Part shown: in pieces, positions 43,003-51,304 of the stretch | How the letters are laid out: every line of letters starts with the position of its first letter | Position numbering within the stretch: position 1 is the stretch's first letter | NCBI RefSeq assembly: GCF_016862975.1 | Contig: NZ_BONZ01000007.1 | Location: 1-61,153 of the forward strand | DNA length: 61,153 nt | Direction: 5' to 3' | DNA from: Rugosimonospora africana | Lineage (GTDB): Bacteria; Actinomycetota; Actinomycetes; Mycobacteriales; Micromonosporaceae | Position numbers and translations under genes: made by a program | The notes under the pieces: model-generated | The model's input: only the letters and a program-made list of their open reading frames with translations | Database searches by the model: none | Told to the model about the DNA's origin: nothing

Positions 43003-43175
43003 CGGCTACGACCGGCGTGTGGGCCCGATCGAACGGGCCACCCACGAGCCAGTAGCCCGTGCCGCGACCGGTCACGGACGGGCACCAATGGTTACCAACA
43101 GAGCCGCCGCGACCAGGCGCGTTCTGGATACGGTCCCGGAGATCAAGACTCCAAACTGAGGTTCACAGGGCCAAG

Positions 43176-43652
43176 TTAGGCGGCCCCTTGGTTATGCCAT
43201 GTCGCCAGGTGTTGATTGAGATCGGTTATGGCGCGTTCGGCGGGTGTGGGACGGACCCGACTCAGCCCGTAGCCGCCCAGCGCGTTCAACTCAACGCGCT
43301 CCGGCTCAGCGCCGTTCGGCCGACGACGCTGCACGACCACGGTGGTACCCGCGCCAGAAGCGCTGCCGGTCATCTGTCCATCCGTGATCTGTGTGACCTC
43401 GTCCCACGGAATGACCGTGGTTCGCCATAGCCCGCGCATCACGATGCCGTTTCGACGCGCGAAGACCCCAAGGAACATGGCGCGGGCGGCGCCAACCCCA
43501 AGCCAGAGCGTCATCGGACCGAACACAATCATGCCCAACCACTCCCGGGACTGCACCGATTCCACGAACGACCCCGCGGCGATCAACGCCATCACGAGGA
43601 GAACCAGGAACGCAACCACGTTCCAGAACCATGACCGCCAGGACGAGCGCAT
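43176..43652 (-). CDS. Bacterial PH-domain-like membrane protein
   Basis: A 158-residue protein. Two helices (FWNVVAFLVLLVMALIAAGS, GMIVFGPMTLWLGVGAARAM) are followed by a PH-like beta domain with the typical NGIVMRGLWRTTVIPWDEVTQ. An ATG at 43652 is preferred to a GTG at 43688. Function unknown. Confidence 0.62.
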   Translation of the reverse strand: MRSSWRSWFWNVVAFLVLLVMALIAAGSFVESVQSREWLGMIVFGPMTLWLGVGAARAMFLGVFARRNGIVMRGLWRTTVIPWDEVTQITDGQMTGSASGAGTTVVVQRRRPNGAEPERVELNALGGYGLSRVRPTPAERAITDLNQHLATWHNQGAA

Positions 43653-43749
43653 GACACCACGTTCCCGTATATCAGGGCCGGGGCGCACCCAGGCCGGTGC
43701 GGTCAGAGGCTCAATCTTCGATGATTCCCAAGCTGACAGTCACCCGTTT

Positions 43750-44340
43750 CTAGCGCTCGGAGCCTCCCGGCAAACCGGCACCGGTCTCGGGTCGCGCGTC
43801 TTGGGCGTCAGTAGTTAGGCGAAGTCCGGGCTGCTGCGTAACGAACCCATTGGTATATGTGCGCTGGCTGAGTTGGTGGCCAGCCACGCGGCGCGGTGCG
43901 CGCAGATGGTGGACGGTGAACCAGGCGACGGCTGAGGCAAGCACTGCAAAGACGCCACCGAAGATCGCCGATGGCACCCAGCCCCGGGTGTCAGTAGTGG
44001 CGAATGCTACGCGGTCATTGTTGAGCATGGCCGCGGGGATCGAGCGACCGACGTGAAGCCCGATGACGTTGTTGGCTAGTCCCACGTTAGGCCGGGCCGG
44101 GCCACCGTTGTTCGGGGTGAAGTTGCCGTACCAGTTGATCCTGCCTTTCGAGCCCGCGGGATAAGTCGCAGTCCAGGTACCGAGCGTGCCCCGACCGTGC
44201 GCGCCCGCCCAAGTGCCGTAAGCATCGTCGAGGAAGAGGGCGGCTACACCCGCACTAAGCAGGAACGCCAGCGCCAGAAACACTATGTCTCGGGCCGCCT
44301 CCCGGCGCGATACCCAACCCATGGCCTGCACGCCCTGCAT
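43750..44340 (-). CDS. Two-helix membrane protein of unknown function
   Basis: A 196-residue protein with helices near residues 18-38 (IVFLALAFLLSAGVAALFL) and 125-145 (AIFGGVFAVLASAVAWFTV), enclosing an external domain (LGTWTATYPAGSKGRINWYG). The domain structure resembles its neighbour at 42,472, and both could belong to one family of actinobacterial surface proteins. No family is assigned. Confidence 0.55.
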   Translation of the reverse strand: MQGVQAMGWVSRREAARDIVFLALAFLLSAGVAALFLDDAYGTWAGAHGRGTLGTWTATYPAGSKGRINWYGNFTPNNGGPARPNVGLANNVIGLHVGRSIPAAMLNNDRVAFATTDTRGWVPSAIFGGVFAVLASAVAWFTVHHLRAPRRVAGHQLSQRTYTNGFVTQQPGLRLTTDAQDARPETGAGLPGGSER

Positions 44341-44349
44341 AGCAGAAGG

Positions 44350-44490
44350 TTACTCGTTGCGTGCCAGGGCCAGCCCCGACACCGTGTCCTCACGAACAGG
44401 CCAATTCTGCGTCAGGTATTTCCAGTGACCACCGCCGGGCAGGATGCGTGTAACTGATGCGTTCATGACCACAGGTTCGGTCGCATGACC
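44350..44490 (-). pseudogene. Decayed copy of the small zinc-ribbon gene
   Basis: The frame TEPVVMNASVT...GGGHWKYLTQ...VREDTVSG aligns with the intact gene at 31,977 (TEPVVMTASIT...CGGNRWKYLTQ...VREDAVSG). CLSC has become RILP and a stop removes the second cysteine pair, so zinc cannot be bound. Confidence 0.7.
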
Positions 44491-44498
44491 AGCGTCAA

Positions 44499-44529
44499 CT
44501 GCATCATGTGCACCGCGGCTATGTCGTTG
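44499..44529 (-). pseudogene. Scrap of the XRE regulator gene
   Basis: CTGCATCATGTGCACCGC followed by ATGTCGTTG matches the 3' part of the intact XRE gene (32,375-32,405) with three mismatches in 31 bp. In both elements it lies next to the zinc-ribbon gene. The rest is deleted. Confidence 0.55.
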
Positions 44530-44636
44530 CGCCAAGGGCGGGGCGGGCTCGATCACTACCAGGTACGCGGGTGGATGGCCTGGCTCGCTCCTCACGTGAT
44601 CGCTACGGACCGACCGCGACCCCGTAACATCGGCCC

Positions 44637-45107
44637 GTGGCTGACGAGACGGGCATAGGCGACGGTGACAACGGCTTGCCCGGCTCGGCGACCGGCGCCG
44701 GGTTCGCTGACACATTCCGGGTCGAGTTCACGCCGACCAGCCGCGACAAGAGGTTCGGGACGTTCCAGCTCTACGTGCGTGGGATCCCGTTAGGGGACGG
44801 CAGCACGACCGCCCCGTACCCGCACTACCGGGACTTCTGCCACCTATGCGCGCTGGCCGAACGGCCCGGCCCGCAACACCGGAGGCGGTCGCACCTCGGC
44901 GACACCTTCGATCACCTGGACATGTACATAGAGATGACCGAGCTTGACGTGGTCTTCACTCTCACAACCCGCGCAGTGTGGGGTGCGCCGCCACCGTGGG
45001 CGCCACCGGTAGGCACATGGCTCCGACCGAGCGTCCCTCGGTCCGAATTCATCAGCACCTGGAACCGAGCAGCGAAGCAACTCCGATCCCTTCTGGCACT
45101 GCCGTAG
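44637..45107 (+). CDS. Unrecognised 156-residue soluble protein
   Basis: Starts with GTG. The core reads FRVEFTPTSRDKRFGTFQLY, HYRDFCHLCALAERPG and a C-terminal SEFISTWNRAAKQLRSL. No family is recognised; the size and neighbourhood are compatible with an immunity-type or mobile-element accessory protein. Confidence 0.5.
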   Translation: MADETGIGDGDNGLPGSATGAGFADTFRVEFTPTSRDKRFGTFQLYVRGIPLGDGSTTAPYPHYRDFCHLCALAERPGPQHRRRSHLGDTFDHLDMYIEMTELDVVFTLTTRAVWGAPPPWAPPVGTWLRPSVPRSEFISTWNRAAKQLRSLLALP

Positions 45108-45452
45108 CCGGGGCTCCGCCCCGAAACCCCCACTCTGTTCGGAAATCAGCGCGGGACGGTCACCCGGCGGGCGCATCTCGGCAGGACTCCGAGACGGCTG
45201 CCCGGCCGAGGAGATTCCGTCCACCGCCCCGACTGTGGGGCACGCCCCACAACTGATGAAAGCTGCCAGGCAAGCACGAATTCGCCCCGCGCTTGCGCCA
45301 TGACCGGCCCTTCCTGCGTACGGTCCCGGAAATCATCACCCTTCCAAACTGAGGCTTCGCCACTGAATTCCGCTGCGTGCGGAGGCCCACGGTGCCCTCA
45401 CGGTCTGGCGGTTCGATGGGCGATCGCCCGTGCACAGTCAGCGGCCCGCTTG
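45108..45452. other. Gap with a perfect palindrome
   Basis: No gene is seen. TGTGGGGCACGCCCCACA at 45234-45251 is an 18-bp near-palindrome with 8-bp perfect arms. The words TACGGTCCCGGA...ATCA...TCCAAACTGAGG occur here (about 45,319-45,354) and again near 43,129-43,161, a small dispersed repeat of unknown origin. Confidence 0.5.
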
Positions 45453-46646
45453 TCATGTTGGTCCGCGTGCCGGCGGCGACGGTGGTTCGGCTGGGTGGCG
45501 CCGGGCACGGGCTGCGTCGGCGATGGCGATCCCGGCCAGTACCGCAGTGACGGCGGTGGAGGCCAGCATTGGTGGCAGGACGAGCGTTACCGGGGTCAGG
45601 GTAGCCAGCGCGAGCAGTCCGATCGGTCGATCCCGGGACACCCGGGCGAACACCGTGTGTTCGAAGCCGGCGCGTCCGATCAGGAACAGCGCGGGCCCGC
45701 CGAGGATGACAGCGCTCCAGGCCGGTGCCGTTTGCCCGAAGGGGTGGGTGATGACGAGTTCGTCGGCGACCGCGGTGACGACGATGCCAGCGATCATTGC
45801 GATGTGCGTGTACCCCACTGTGCGGGCGAGGCGGGCCGGTTCGGGTACCGCGGCTAAGGCTGCGGAAAGAACCTCGCCGGAACGGTAGATGTAGATCCGC
45901 CACAGCAGCGCGGTGGTGGCGATCGACACCAGGAGCGCCGCGATCCGGTCGAGCGCGAGGCCCCGGCGGCTGAGCGCCAGTCCGGACACCAGGATCAACT
46001 CGCCGAGCGCGATGATGAAGAGCTGTCGGTAGCGCTCGGCCAAGTGCTGGGATCCACCCGGCGGCTCCCACGCTGGCACACGGCGTGCCCCTGGCCTCGG
46101 GAAGCCGAGCCAGTAGGACGTGAAGTCGATGATGACCGCGAGTGCCCAGAGTGCCTCACGCCCGATACCGCGCGCGAGCGCCCCCGCGATCCATGGCACC
46201 GCGGACGCACCCCACCACAACAGCGCCCACGTGAAAATGCGCTGCAACTGGTGGCCACGTAGAGCAAACACGAGGAAGACGTTGCGGCCGAGCTGGATCG
46301 CGACGTATAGGCCCGCGAAAACCAGGCCGTACTTGCCGAATGCCGCCGGTAATACGGCGGCCAGGACGACGCTGCCGAAGAGGGTCACGATGACCAGCAG
46401 CTGTATTGCGGACCGCTGCGAGTCGAACCTGTCGGTGATCCAGGTTGTGCTGCCCCAGATCCAGCAAAGAGCCAGCAGCAATATCAGCGTCTGGAGGGCG
46501 CCGCTCCAGTGCAGACGCTGGAGCAGCCCGTGCGACAGCTGGAAGAGGGCGAAGACAAACGCCAGGTCGAAGAACAGCTCCAGGAATGCCGCCCGCTGCT
46601 GATCCTCGGGTCCGTGTAGCAGCCCGGGTGCTCTACTCGTCGTCAT
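45453..46646 (-). CDS. LtrA family membrane protein (second copy)
   Basis: A 397-residue paralogue of the protein at 6,714-7,946. Shared landmarks are AAFLELFFDLAFVFAL, HLAERYRQLFIIALGE and IYIYRSGEVLSAAL. About ten membrane helices. The ATG at 46646 is preferred; the longer frame to 46766 has no family sequence. Role unknown, as for the whole family. Confidence 0.85.
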   Translation of the reverse strand: MTTSRAPGLLHGPEDQQRAAFLELFFDLAFVFALFQLSHGLLQRLHWSGALQTLILLLALCWIWGSTTWITDRFDSQRSAIQLLVIVTLFGSVVLAAVLPAAFGKYGLVFAGLYVAIQLGRNVFLVFALRGHQLQRIFTWALLWWGASAVPWIAGALARGIGREALWALAVIIDFTSYWLGFPRPGARRVPAWEPPGGSQHLAERYRQLFIIALGELILVSGLALSRRGLALDRIAALLVSIATTALLWRIYIYRSGEVLSAALAAVPEPARLARTVGYTHIAMIAGIVVTAVADELVITHPFGQTAPAWSAVILGGPALFLIGRAGFEHTVFARVSRDRPIGLLALATLTPVTLVLPPMLASTAVTAVLAGIAIADAARARRHPAEPPSPPARGPT

Positions 46647-46843
46647 CGACTCGCTCGTTCTGCCGGTTTCACGCCTTCCGACCAAGTCGTACCACGCCAT
46701 CCAGGCAGTGCGGCACGAACCGCCGCCGTCATGAGTAGAGCCTCCGGCAGGTAGGGCCACTGGCACTACGACCCGGATCCCGCCTCCGGCGGCCAGGGAT
46801 GCTCGCCCAAGAGGTCGTCAGTTCAGAGGCAGCTCACCATCCG

Positions 46844-47461
46844 TTACAGGAAGTCCTTCCAGAAGTCGACCGTAGCCAGCGGCTGCCAGCGCTCGTCCAT
46901 CCGATCAGTGCCTGGACCGCCGAACTCCTGATGGACGTAATCGATGAGGTCCATGCCGTAGTAGATGATGTCGGTCTGCCACACCGATAACACCGGATGG
47001 CCGAATGTTCCACGCCCGCCTGGAAGGAATCGGTGCCCGTAAATCGGGACAAGCTTCGGCACCCTGGCTAACCGGCTACGTGCTGTTTCTAGGGCCTCAA
47101 CGAGGCTTTTCGGGCGGTCGCCCCAGCTACCGTGCCAGTACGCGTTGTGTTCAACGTCGAAGAGAATGCCCTCGACTGGCCAATCGAGGCGCTGTCGTAT
47201 CAAATCCGGGTTGCCGTCTCGCCACTCCGGCCACGGCCGCTCCCAGGCGTGAAACACTCCCTCCTCTTTCTCGAAGGGGGTGTTGGTTGGTACCCCGGTC
47301 GCCAGGAACGATCGGTGATCGTCGGCGAACTCGATGTCGTACTCCCGCTCAAGGCGGTCAAACTCGGCATCCGTCAAACCGGGAGCCAACCTGCAGCACC
47401 CGAGCTGCGCCAGGCGCTGTGCCGCTTCCTCTCCGAGTCCGGCTCCCTTGCTGCTGATCAT
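46844..47461 (-). CDS. SMI1/KNR4-like (SUKH) protein
   Basis: A 205-residue protein of the SUKH fold: GLTDAEFDRLEREYDIEFAD, DHRSFLATGVP, RLDWPVEGILFDVEHNAYWH and the C-terminal HPVLSVWQTDIIYYG. In bacteria many SUKH proteins are immunity proteins against nuclease toxins. The ATG at 47461 overlaps the stop of the small upstream gene (ATGA). No toxin gene is found beside it. Confidence 0.78.
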   Translation of the reverse strand: MISSKGAGLGEEAAQRLAQLGCCRLAPGLTDAEFDRLEREYDIEFADDHRSFLATGVPTNTPFEKEEGVFHAWERPWPEWRDGNPDLIRQRLDWPVEGILFDVEHNAYWHGSWGDRPKSLVEALETARSRLARVPKLVPIYGHRFLPGGRGTFGHPVLSVWQTDIIYYGMDLIDYVHQEFGGPGTDRMDERWQPLATVDFWKDFL

Positions 47462-47688
47462 GCTGAGACCGTAGTGCCGACGCAGCACGTTCGCATCTCA
47501 TATCGCGTTCCGTCAGGCCCAAGATTATGGAAAGCGAACGGCGCCCAAAGCCCCGTGACTAGACGATCCAGTCGCACCAACCTCGTACCGGTATGGCCGC
47601 CGCGCATGCGGTACGGACCGGGGATGTCGCCAAGGCCGTCGCCAGTAACGCTCAAATGACCCCAGTCGGCCGCGACGTACATACCATG
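47458..47688 (-). CDS. Small gene coupled to the SMI1-like gene
   Basis: About 76 residues from the ATG at 47688 (YVAADWGHLSVTGDGLGDIP, HTGTRLVRLDRLVTGLWAP); the frame extends to 47937 but the upstream part looks unnatural. The 4-nt overlap with the next gene is the best argument that it is real. Family not recognised. The rest of 47,689-47,855 shows nothing. Confidence 0.4.
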   Translation of the reverse strand, partial: HGMYVAADWGHLSVTGDGLGDIPGPYRMRGGHTGTRLVRLDRLVTGLWAPFAFHNLGPDGTRYEMRTCCVGTTVSA

Positions 47689-47855
47689 GAACCGACCTCC
47701 CGACCCAAGTCGGCGGGCCTTACCGCGTCGTGCCCTTCCCTTGTAATCGGAAGATAGGGATTGCGCGAATGACGTCGTCGCGGTGGACAGCCCCGGCTTC
47801 ACAGGGTGTAGGTCGACGGTGAACAGGATGACGGTAATCTCTGTACTCTGCGAGG

Positions 47856-48536
47856 GTGCTTGACTTGCTCGATCCGAACCCACCGGCACTGGAATCGTTT
47901 CTAAGGAACTGGTACGGACCACCCGATCGACCGGCACGTGCGTCGGCAGTCGACGGCAGGCAGCTGCCGAGTCCTTTACGGACCTGGTTCGCCACCATCT
48001 CAGGGTGGAGTGGGCTCGACCTCAGTCAGAACCAAGTCCTGGACGCTGTCAGCAGAGTCGAAGACGGCAAGTCGCTGGTGTGGATGGAGAATCAGGGCGT
48101 CTGGGAATGGGGCGTCGACCCGAACGTTGACGACCCCGATGTGTACGACCGGGAGAACGAACCGGGCCAGGCGTGGCAACGAACCGGTGTACGACTGTCG
48201 ACCTTCCTGATCCATGTCGCTGTCTTCGAAGCCATCTGGAGCGCCAAGCACGGCGCCAGCGCTCCCGGCTTGAGCCGACATCGATGCCAAGACATCCTCG
48301 CGCCGCTCAAGCCCATACCCCACGCTGCTTGGCGATGGCCGACCTCAGGTACCCACTTGCTGGCCGGAGACGGCATATTGGCCATAGCCGGACCGGCAGA
48401 GCACCACGAATCCCGAGTGGAGGCATCGGACTGGGAAGTGTTCCTCGCAGCGCGCGACCACTCAGCGATGGAATACCTGGCCGACCTGTCGGACATCGAG
48501 TGGGAATGGCGGTGTACGTCCGAGCACTCTGGATAA
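47856..48536 (+). CDS. Hypothetical protein, possibly SUKH-like
   Basis: A 226-residue acidic protein: ALESFLRNWYGPPDRPA, LVWMENQGVWEWGVDPNVDD and a C-terminal DWEVFLAARDHSAMEYLADL. The spacing of aromatic residues and the NQGVWEWGVD strand recall SUKH-type immunity proteins. The GTG has only GCGAGG close by. Divergent from the small gene at 47,688. Confidence 0.6.
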   Translation: MLDLLDPNPPALESFLRNWYGPPDRPARASAVDGRQLPSPLRTWFATISGWSGLDLSQNQVLDAVSRVEDGKSLVWMENQGVWEWGVDPNVDDPDVYDRENEPGQAWQRTGVRLSTFLIHVAVFEAIWSAKHGASAPGLSRHRCQDILAPLKPIPHAAWRWPTSGTHLLAGDGILAIAGPAEHHESRVEASDWEVFLAARDHSAMEYLADLSDIEWEWRCTSEHSG

Positions 48537-48815
48537 GAGGAGCATGCCGAGCACTGATAGCGCGCCACGTGCTGGTCAGGCGAAGTGGTGGAGCCCTCGG
48601 GTGAGTAGGTGCGAGGGTTCCGGTGAAGAGCAGGCGTGGCGCATCCAGCGTTTTCGTCCGCACCGCGTTCCATCGGCGCATCTAGGCCTATCACGATCTG
48701 GCCAACATGAGCCTGCAACTGTTCGCCATCGTGTGGCACGCACCGGTCAGCCAATGGCAGGATCAGCAGCTGAAACCTACATACCCGAACCAGCAGATGC
48801 AGGAGCGGCCAACCG
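48537..48815. other. Gap between hypothetical protein and phosphotransferase fragment
   Basis: No gene with credible composition or ribosome site is seen; small frames here are Arg/Ser-rich shadows. It belongs to the decayed strip that ends at 49,261. Confidence 0.4.
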
Positions 48816-49020
48816 ATGACCGGCGCCGAGCTACCGCTGGAAGGCGGCAATATGAGCAGCGCCGTCGTTCGCGTCGGCGACACCGTGCGCCGTCCGGCCG
48901 GTGCCTGGACACCCGCCGTCCATGCCCTGCTCGATCACCTTCATGCTGTCGGCTTTCACGGCGCACCACGCCCGCTCGGCCTCGATGACCAGGGGCGCGA
49001 GGTCCTCACCTTCATCCCCG
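48816..49020 (+). pseudogene. N-terminal fragment of an aminoglycoside-phosphotransferase-like gene
   Basis: The first ~68 codons are typical of actinobacterial phosphotransferases: LPLEGGNMSSAVVRVGDTVR, WTPAVHALLDHLHAVGFHGA, LGLDDQGREVLTFIP. After that the frame turns into noise and the kinase core is absent. The break coincides with the start of an HTH fragment in another frame. Confidence 0.65.
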
Positions 49021-49021
49021 T

Positions 49022-49261
49022 GCGATCGGCGCCGATCCGGCCACGATCCGGCGACTGTTCTCTGCCGGTGCGGCGAACCCGACGCTCGGCACGCTGGCCG
49101 AAGTAGCGGCGGCGTTGGGACTGCGGATCTCCGTCGAGCCCCTGCCGGAGGCGGAGCGCGTCGCCGTCACAATGCCGCTGCGCACGGGGCGCGCGAGCAA
49201 AACCACTGCGGCTCGAACCAGCAAGATGCGCGGGCGTTCGGGTAAGGCCGCCGCGGCATAG
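49022..49261 (+). pseudogene. C-terminal fragment of an XRE/HigA-like antitoxin gene
   Basis: The frame reads IGADPATIRRLFSAGAANPT and LGTLAEVAAALGLRISVEPL, the second half of an XRE helix-turn-helix, then a Lys/Arg-rich tail to TAG at 49,259. No start codon or first HTH half precedes it; it is fused to the phosphotransferase fragment. This marks the end of the accessory region. Confidence 0.6.
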
Positions 49262-49274
49262 CGCGGAGGCGCCG

Positions 49275-49973
49275 CTACTCCAGGCCGCGCTTGCCGGGGG
49301 TCCAGAACGGCTTCGTGTACACCGACTTGCGCGCCCAGCCCCGGTCGTTCACCAGCACATTGCGTACCGCCTGGATCGTGCGCGCCTCGCCGGCGAGATA
49401 CGCCGAACCCGGTACGTCCGGAAGCTTCGCCTCGGCGACCGCCGCGAGCAGCGCCGACGGATCCTCCGGAGGCGTACCGGGGGAGCGGAGCAGCCAGGTC
49501 ACGTCCCGGGTGAGCGGAAGCCGGTCCGCTTCCGTGCCGGTTTCGACGATGGTGTGCACCGGTACGTCGTCGGGCAGCGCCCGGATCATCGGGCCGAACG
49601 CCGCCGAAGCGGTCTCGTCGCCGACGAACACGTGGCAGTCGGCCGGGCGGATCACGAAGTCGCCCTTGGGCTTGGTGATGCGCACCTGCTGCCCGGCGTC
49701 GGCCTGCGCGGCCCAGATCGAGCCGGGGCCGTCACCGTGCACCAGGCAGTACCCGTCGAGCCAGTCGTCCTCGTGATCCCAGACGCTGTAGGTGCGGAGC
49801 GTGGGAGCGAACGCGGTGTCCGGTCCGCAGTCGATCCGCACCTGCTGGCCCGGCGTCCAGTCGACACCGGCGAGCTTGGGAGCGGACAGCCGCACCTTCC
49901 GGAAGCGCCCGGCCGGCGCCACGCTGACGACGGTCGCGCGGATGAAGAGCGCGTCGAGGATCGGGTTGCGCAC
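49275..49973 (-). CDS. Siderophore-interacting protein (FAD-dependent ferric reductase)
   Basis: A 232-residue SIP/ViuB-like flavoprotein. RTYSVWD is the FAD-binding R-x-Y-S motif, VFVGDETASAAFGPMIRAL is the NAD(P)H-domain GDETA loop and the C-terminus has GWARKSVYTKPFWTPGKRG. It should reduce ferric siderophores in the cytoplasm to release iron. GTG start; monocistronic in this window. Confidence 0.9.
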   Translation of the reverse strand: MRNPILDALFIRATVVSVAPAGRFRKVRLSAPKLAGVDWTPGQQVRIDCGPDTAFAPTLRTYSVWDHEDDWLDGYCLVHGDGPGSIWAAQADAGQQVRITKPKGDFVIRPADCHVFVGDETASAAFGPMIRALPDDVPVHTIVETGTEADRLPLTRDVTWLLRSPGTPPEDPSALLAAVAEAKLPDVPGSAYLAGEARTIQAVRNVLVNDRGWARKSVYTKPFWTPGKRGLE

Positions 49974-50055
49974 GGTCTTGCCTCCCGTCCGGTACGGATC
50001 GACCCGCTCGGGCCACGCGCCGATTATCGGGTACCGGATCGAACCCGGCGCCCCG

Positions 50056-50394
50056 TCACGGCGGGTACGCCGCCGACACCTTCTTCGGCACGCACATGCG
50101 CCACGCGTCGACGACCAACTCCTCCAGCTCTGTCACGTCGAGGGCGGCAAACCAGACCTGCACCCAGTTGAACCGCTCGTCGGACGGGGCCGGCATGAAG
50201 AACTTCTCCGGCTCGGACGCGACCAGTCCGGCGCGCTCCTCCTTGGGAAACGCGAAGCCCATCGAGGTCTCGTCGCGCGCGATCGCGACGTAGACGATCG
50301 GACCGATCCGGAACTTGATCCGGTCGCGGATCAGCTTCTCCTCGGTGCGCGGCAGCGACCGCGCGATCCGTCGCACGTCTTCGACTCCGACCAT
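50056..50394 (-). CDS. MmcQ/YjbR family protein
   Basis: A 112-residue protein with the YjbR pattern EDVRRIARSLPRTEEKLI, VYVAIARDETSMGFAFPKEE and a C-terminal DVTELEELVVDAWRMCVPKK. The ATG at 50394 follows AAGGAGG by 5 nt. The family has a double-wing DNA-binding-like fold but no proven function. Confidence 0.85.
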   Translation of the reverse strand: MVGVEDVRRIARSLPRTEEKLIRDRIKFRIGPIVYVAIARDETSMGFAFPKEERAGLVASEPEKFFMPAPSDERFNWVQVWFAALDVTELEELVVDAWRMCVPKKVSAAYPP

Positions 50395-50653
50395 CCCGCC
50401 CTCCTTCTCACCCGGCCGCATGCTCGTGCCTGCCCATGCCGGCAGCGGGCAGCCGGCAGCCGGCACGGTACCGGCCGGGTACGACATCGAGCCGGCACCA
50501 GGCAGGCCGCCAGCACCGGGCAAGCCGCCGGCAACGGACCAACCAGCCGGTACCCGATATCGACCCGCACGTCCCGAACGGCGCCCGCCACGGGCGTGTA
50601 TCACGGTGCCGGCAGGGAAAGGGGTGAAGGAGCGGGGAAGCGGGGGACTGGTC

Positions 50654-51175
50654 ATGGGTGTCATCGACGCGGCGAAGAGCGCCAACGAGACGATCGCGAA
50701 CGGGTACGACGCGCGGCGTGCCAGGATGCCACAACCCAGGCTGGCGATCGTCACCTGTACCGATCCGCGGCTGACCGAACTGCTGTCCATGCTGGGCCTC
50801 GCGACGGACGACGCCGACCTGCTCCGCAATGCCGGCGGGGTCATCGACGAGGACACGGTACGGTCGCTCGCGGTCTCCACCCACGTACTCGGCATCAAGG
50901 AAATCATGGTCGTCGGGCACACCAACTGCACCCTGCAGACGTTCGCCGACAGCGACCTGGCCGCCCGGCTGCCGGAGGGTGCCCGGGGGGAGGGTGGCCA
51001 GCCGGCCCGGTTCTCCGCGTTCACCGACCTGGACGCGAACGTCCGGGAACAGGTCGACCGGGCCCGGTCTCACCCGTGGATCCCCGACGATGTCGAGGTC
51101 CGCGGCTTCGTCTTCGACGTGACCACGGCCCGGCTGCGCGAGGTGGCGCCGGTGCGCCAGGCCGTGCCGGCCTGA
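50654..51175 (+). CDS. Beta-carbonic-anhydrase-like protein
   Basis: A 173-residue protein with the zinc site of beta-carbonic anhydrases: CTDPR (C35, D37, R39) and GHTNC (H89, C92), plus LLRNAGGVI. The short actinobacterial form. It reversibly hydrates CO2. The ATG at 50654 gives the family-like start; a GTG about 10 codons upstream is possible. The preceding gap holds GC-rich GCCGGCA-type simple repeats. Confidence 0.88.
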   Translation: MGVIDAAKSANETIANGYDARRARMPQPRLAIVTCTDPRLTELLSMLGLATDDADLLRNAGGVIDEDTVRSLAVSTHVLGIKEIMVVGHTNCTLQTFADSDLAARLPEGARGEGGQPARFSAFTDLDANVREQVDRARSHPWIPDDVEVRGFVFDVTTARLREVAPVRQAVPA

Positions 51176-51304
51176 CCGCCGGCGCCCGCCCAATGCCGCA
51201 ACAGACGTAACAGAGAGGCGCCGACCCACTGCCGAAACAGAGGGGCGCCGGCGACCGCAAAAGAGAGGCCGCAACAGAGAAAGGCGGACGAGAGGCCGAC
51301 CGGC

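Larger units (their letters stand above)
41358..44529 (-). mobile_element. Remnant of a second, related AICE in tandem
   Basis: Pieces of a relative of the 20.6-kb AICE follow attR in element order: 163 bp like its int-side end (41,418-41,580), an integrase 3' end (42,252-42,385), a decayed zinc-ribbon gene (44,350-44,490) and an XRE gene scrap (44,499-44,529). Rep, tra and pra are missing. A third att copy was not seen further right, so the outer end is lost and the limit given here is only the last recognisable piece. Confidence 0.7.

Noticed and set aside
50315-51175. Long version of the carbonic-anhydrase frame starting at 50,315
   Set aside because: The first ~110 residues cover GC repeats and the MmcQ promoter region; family homology starts near 50,654.
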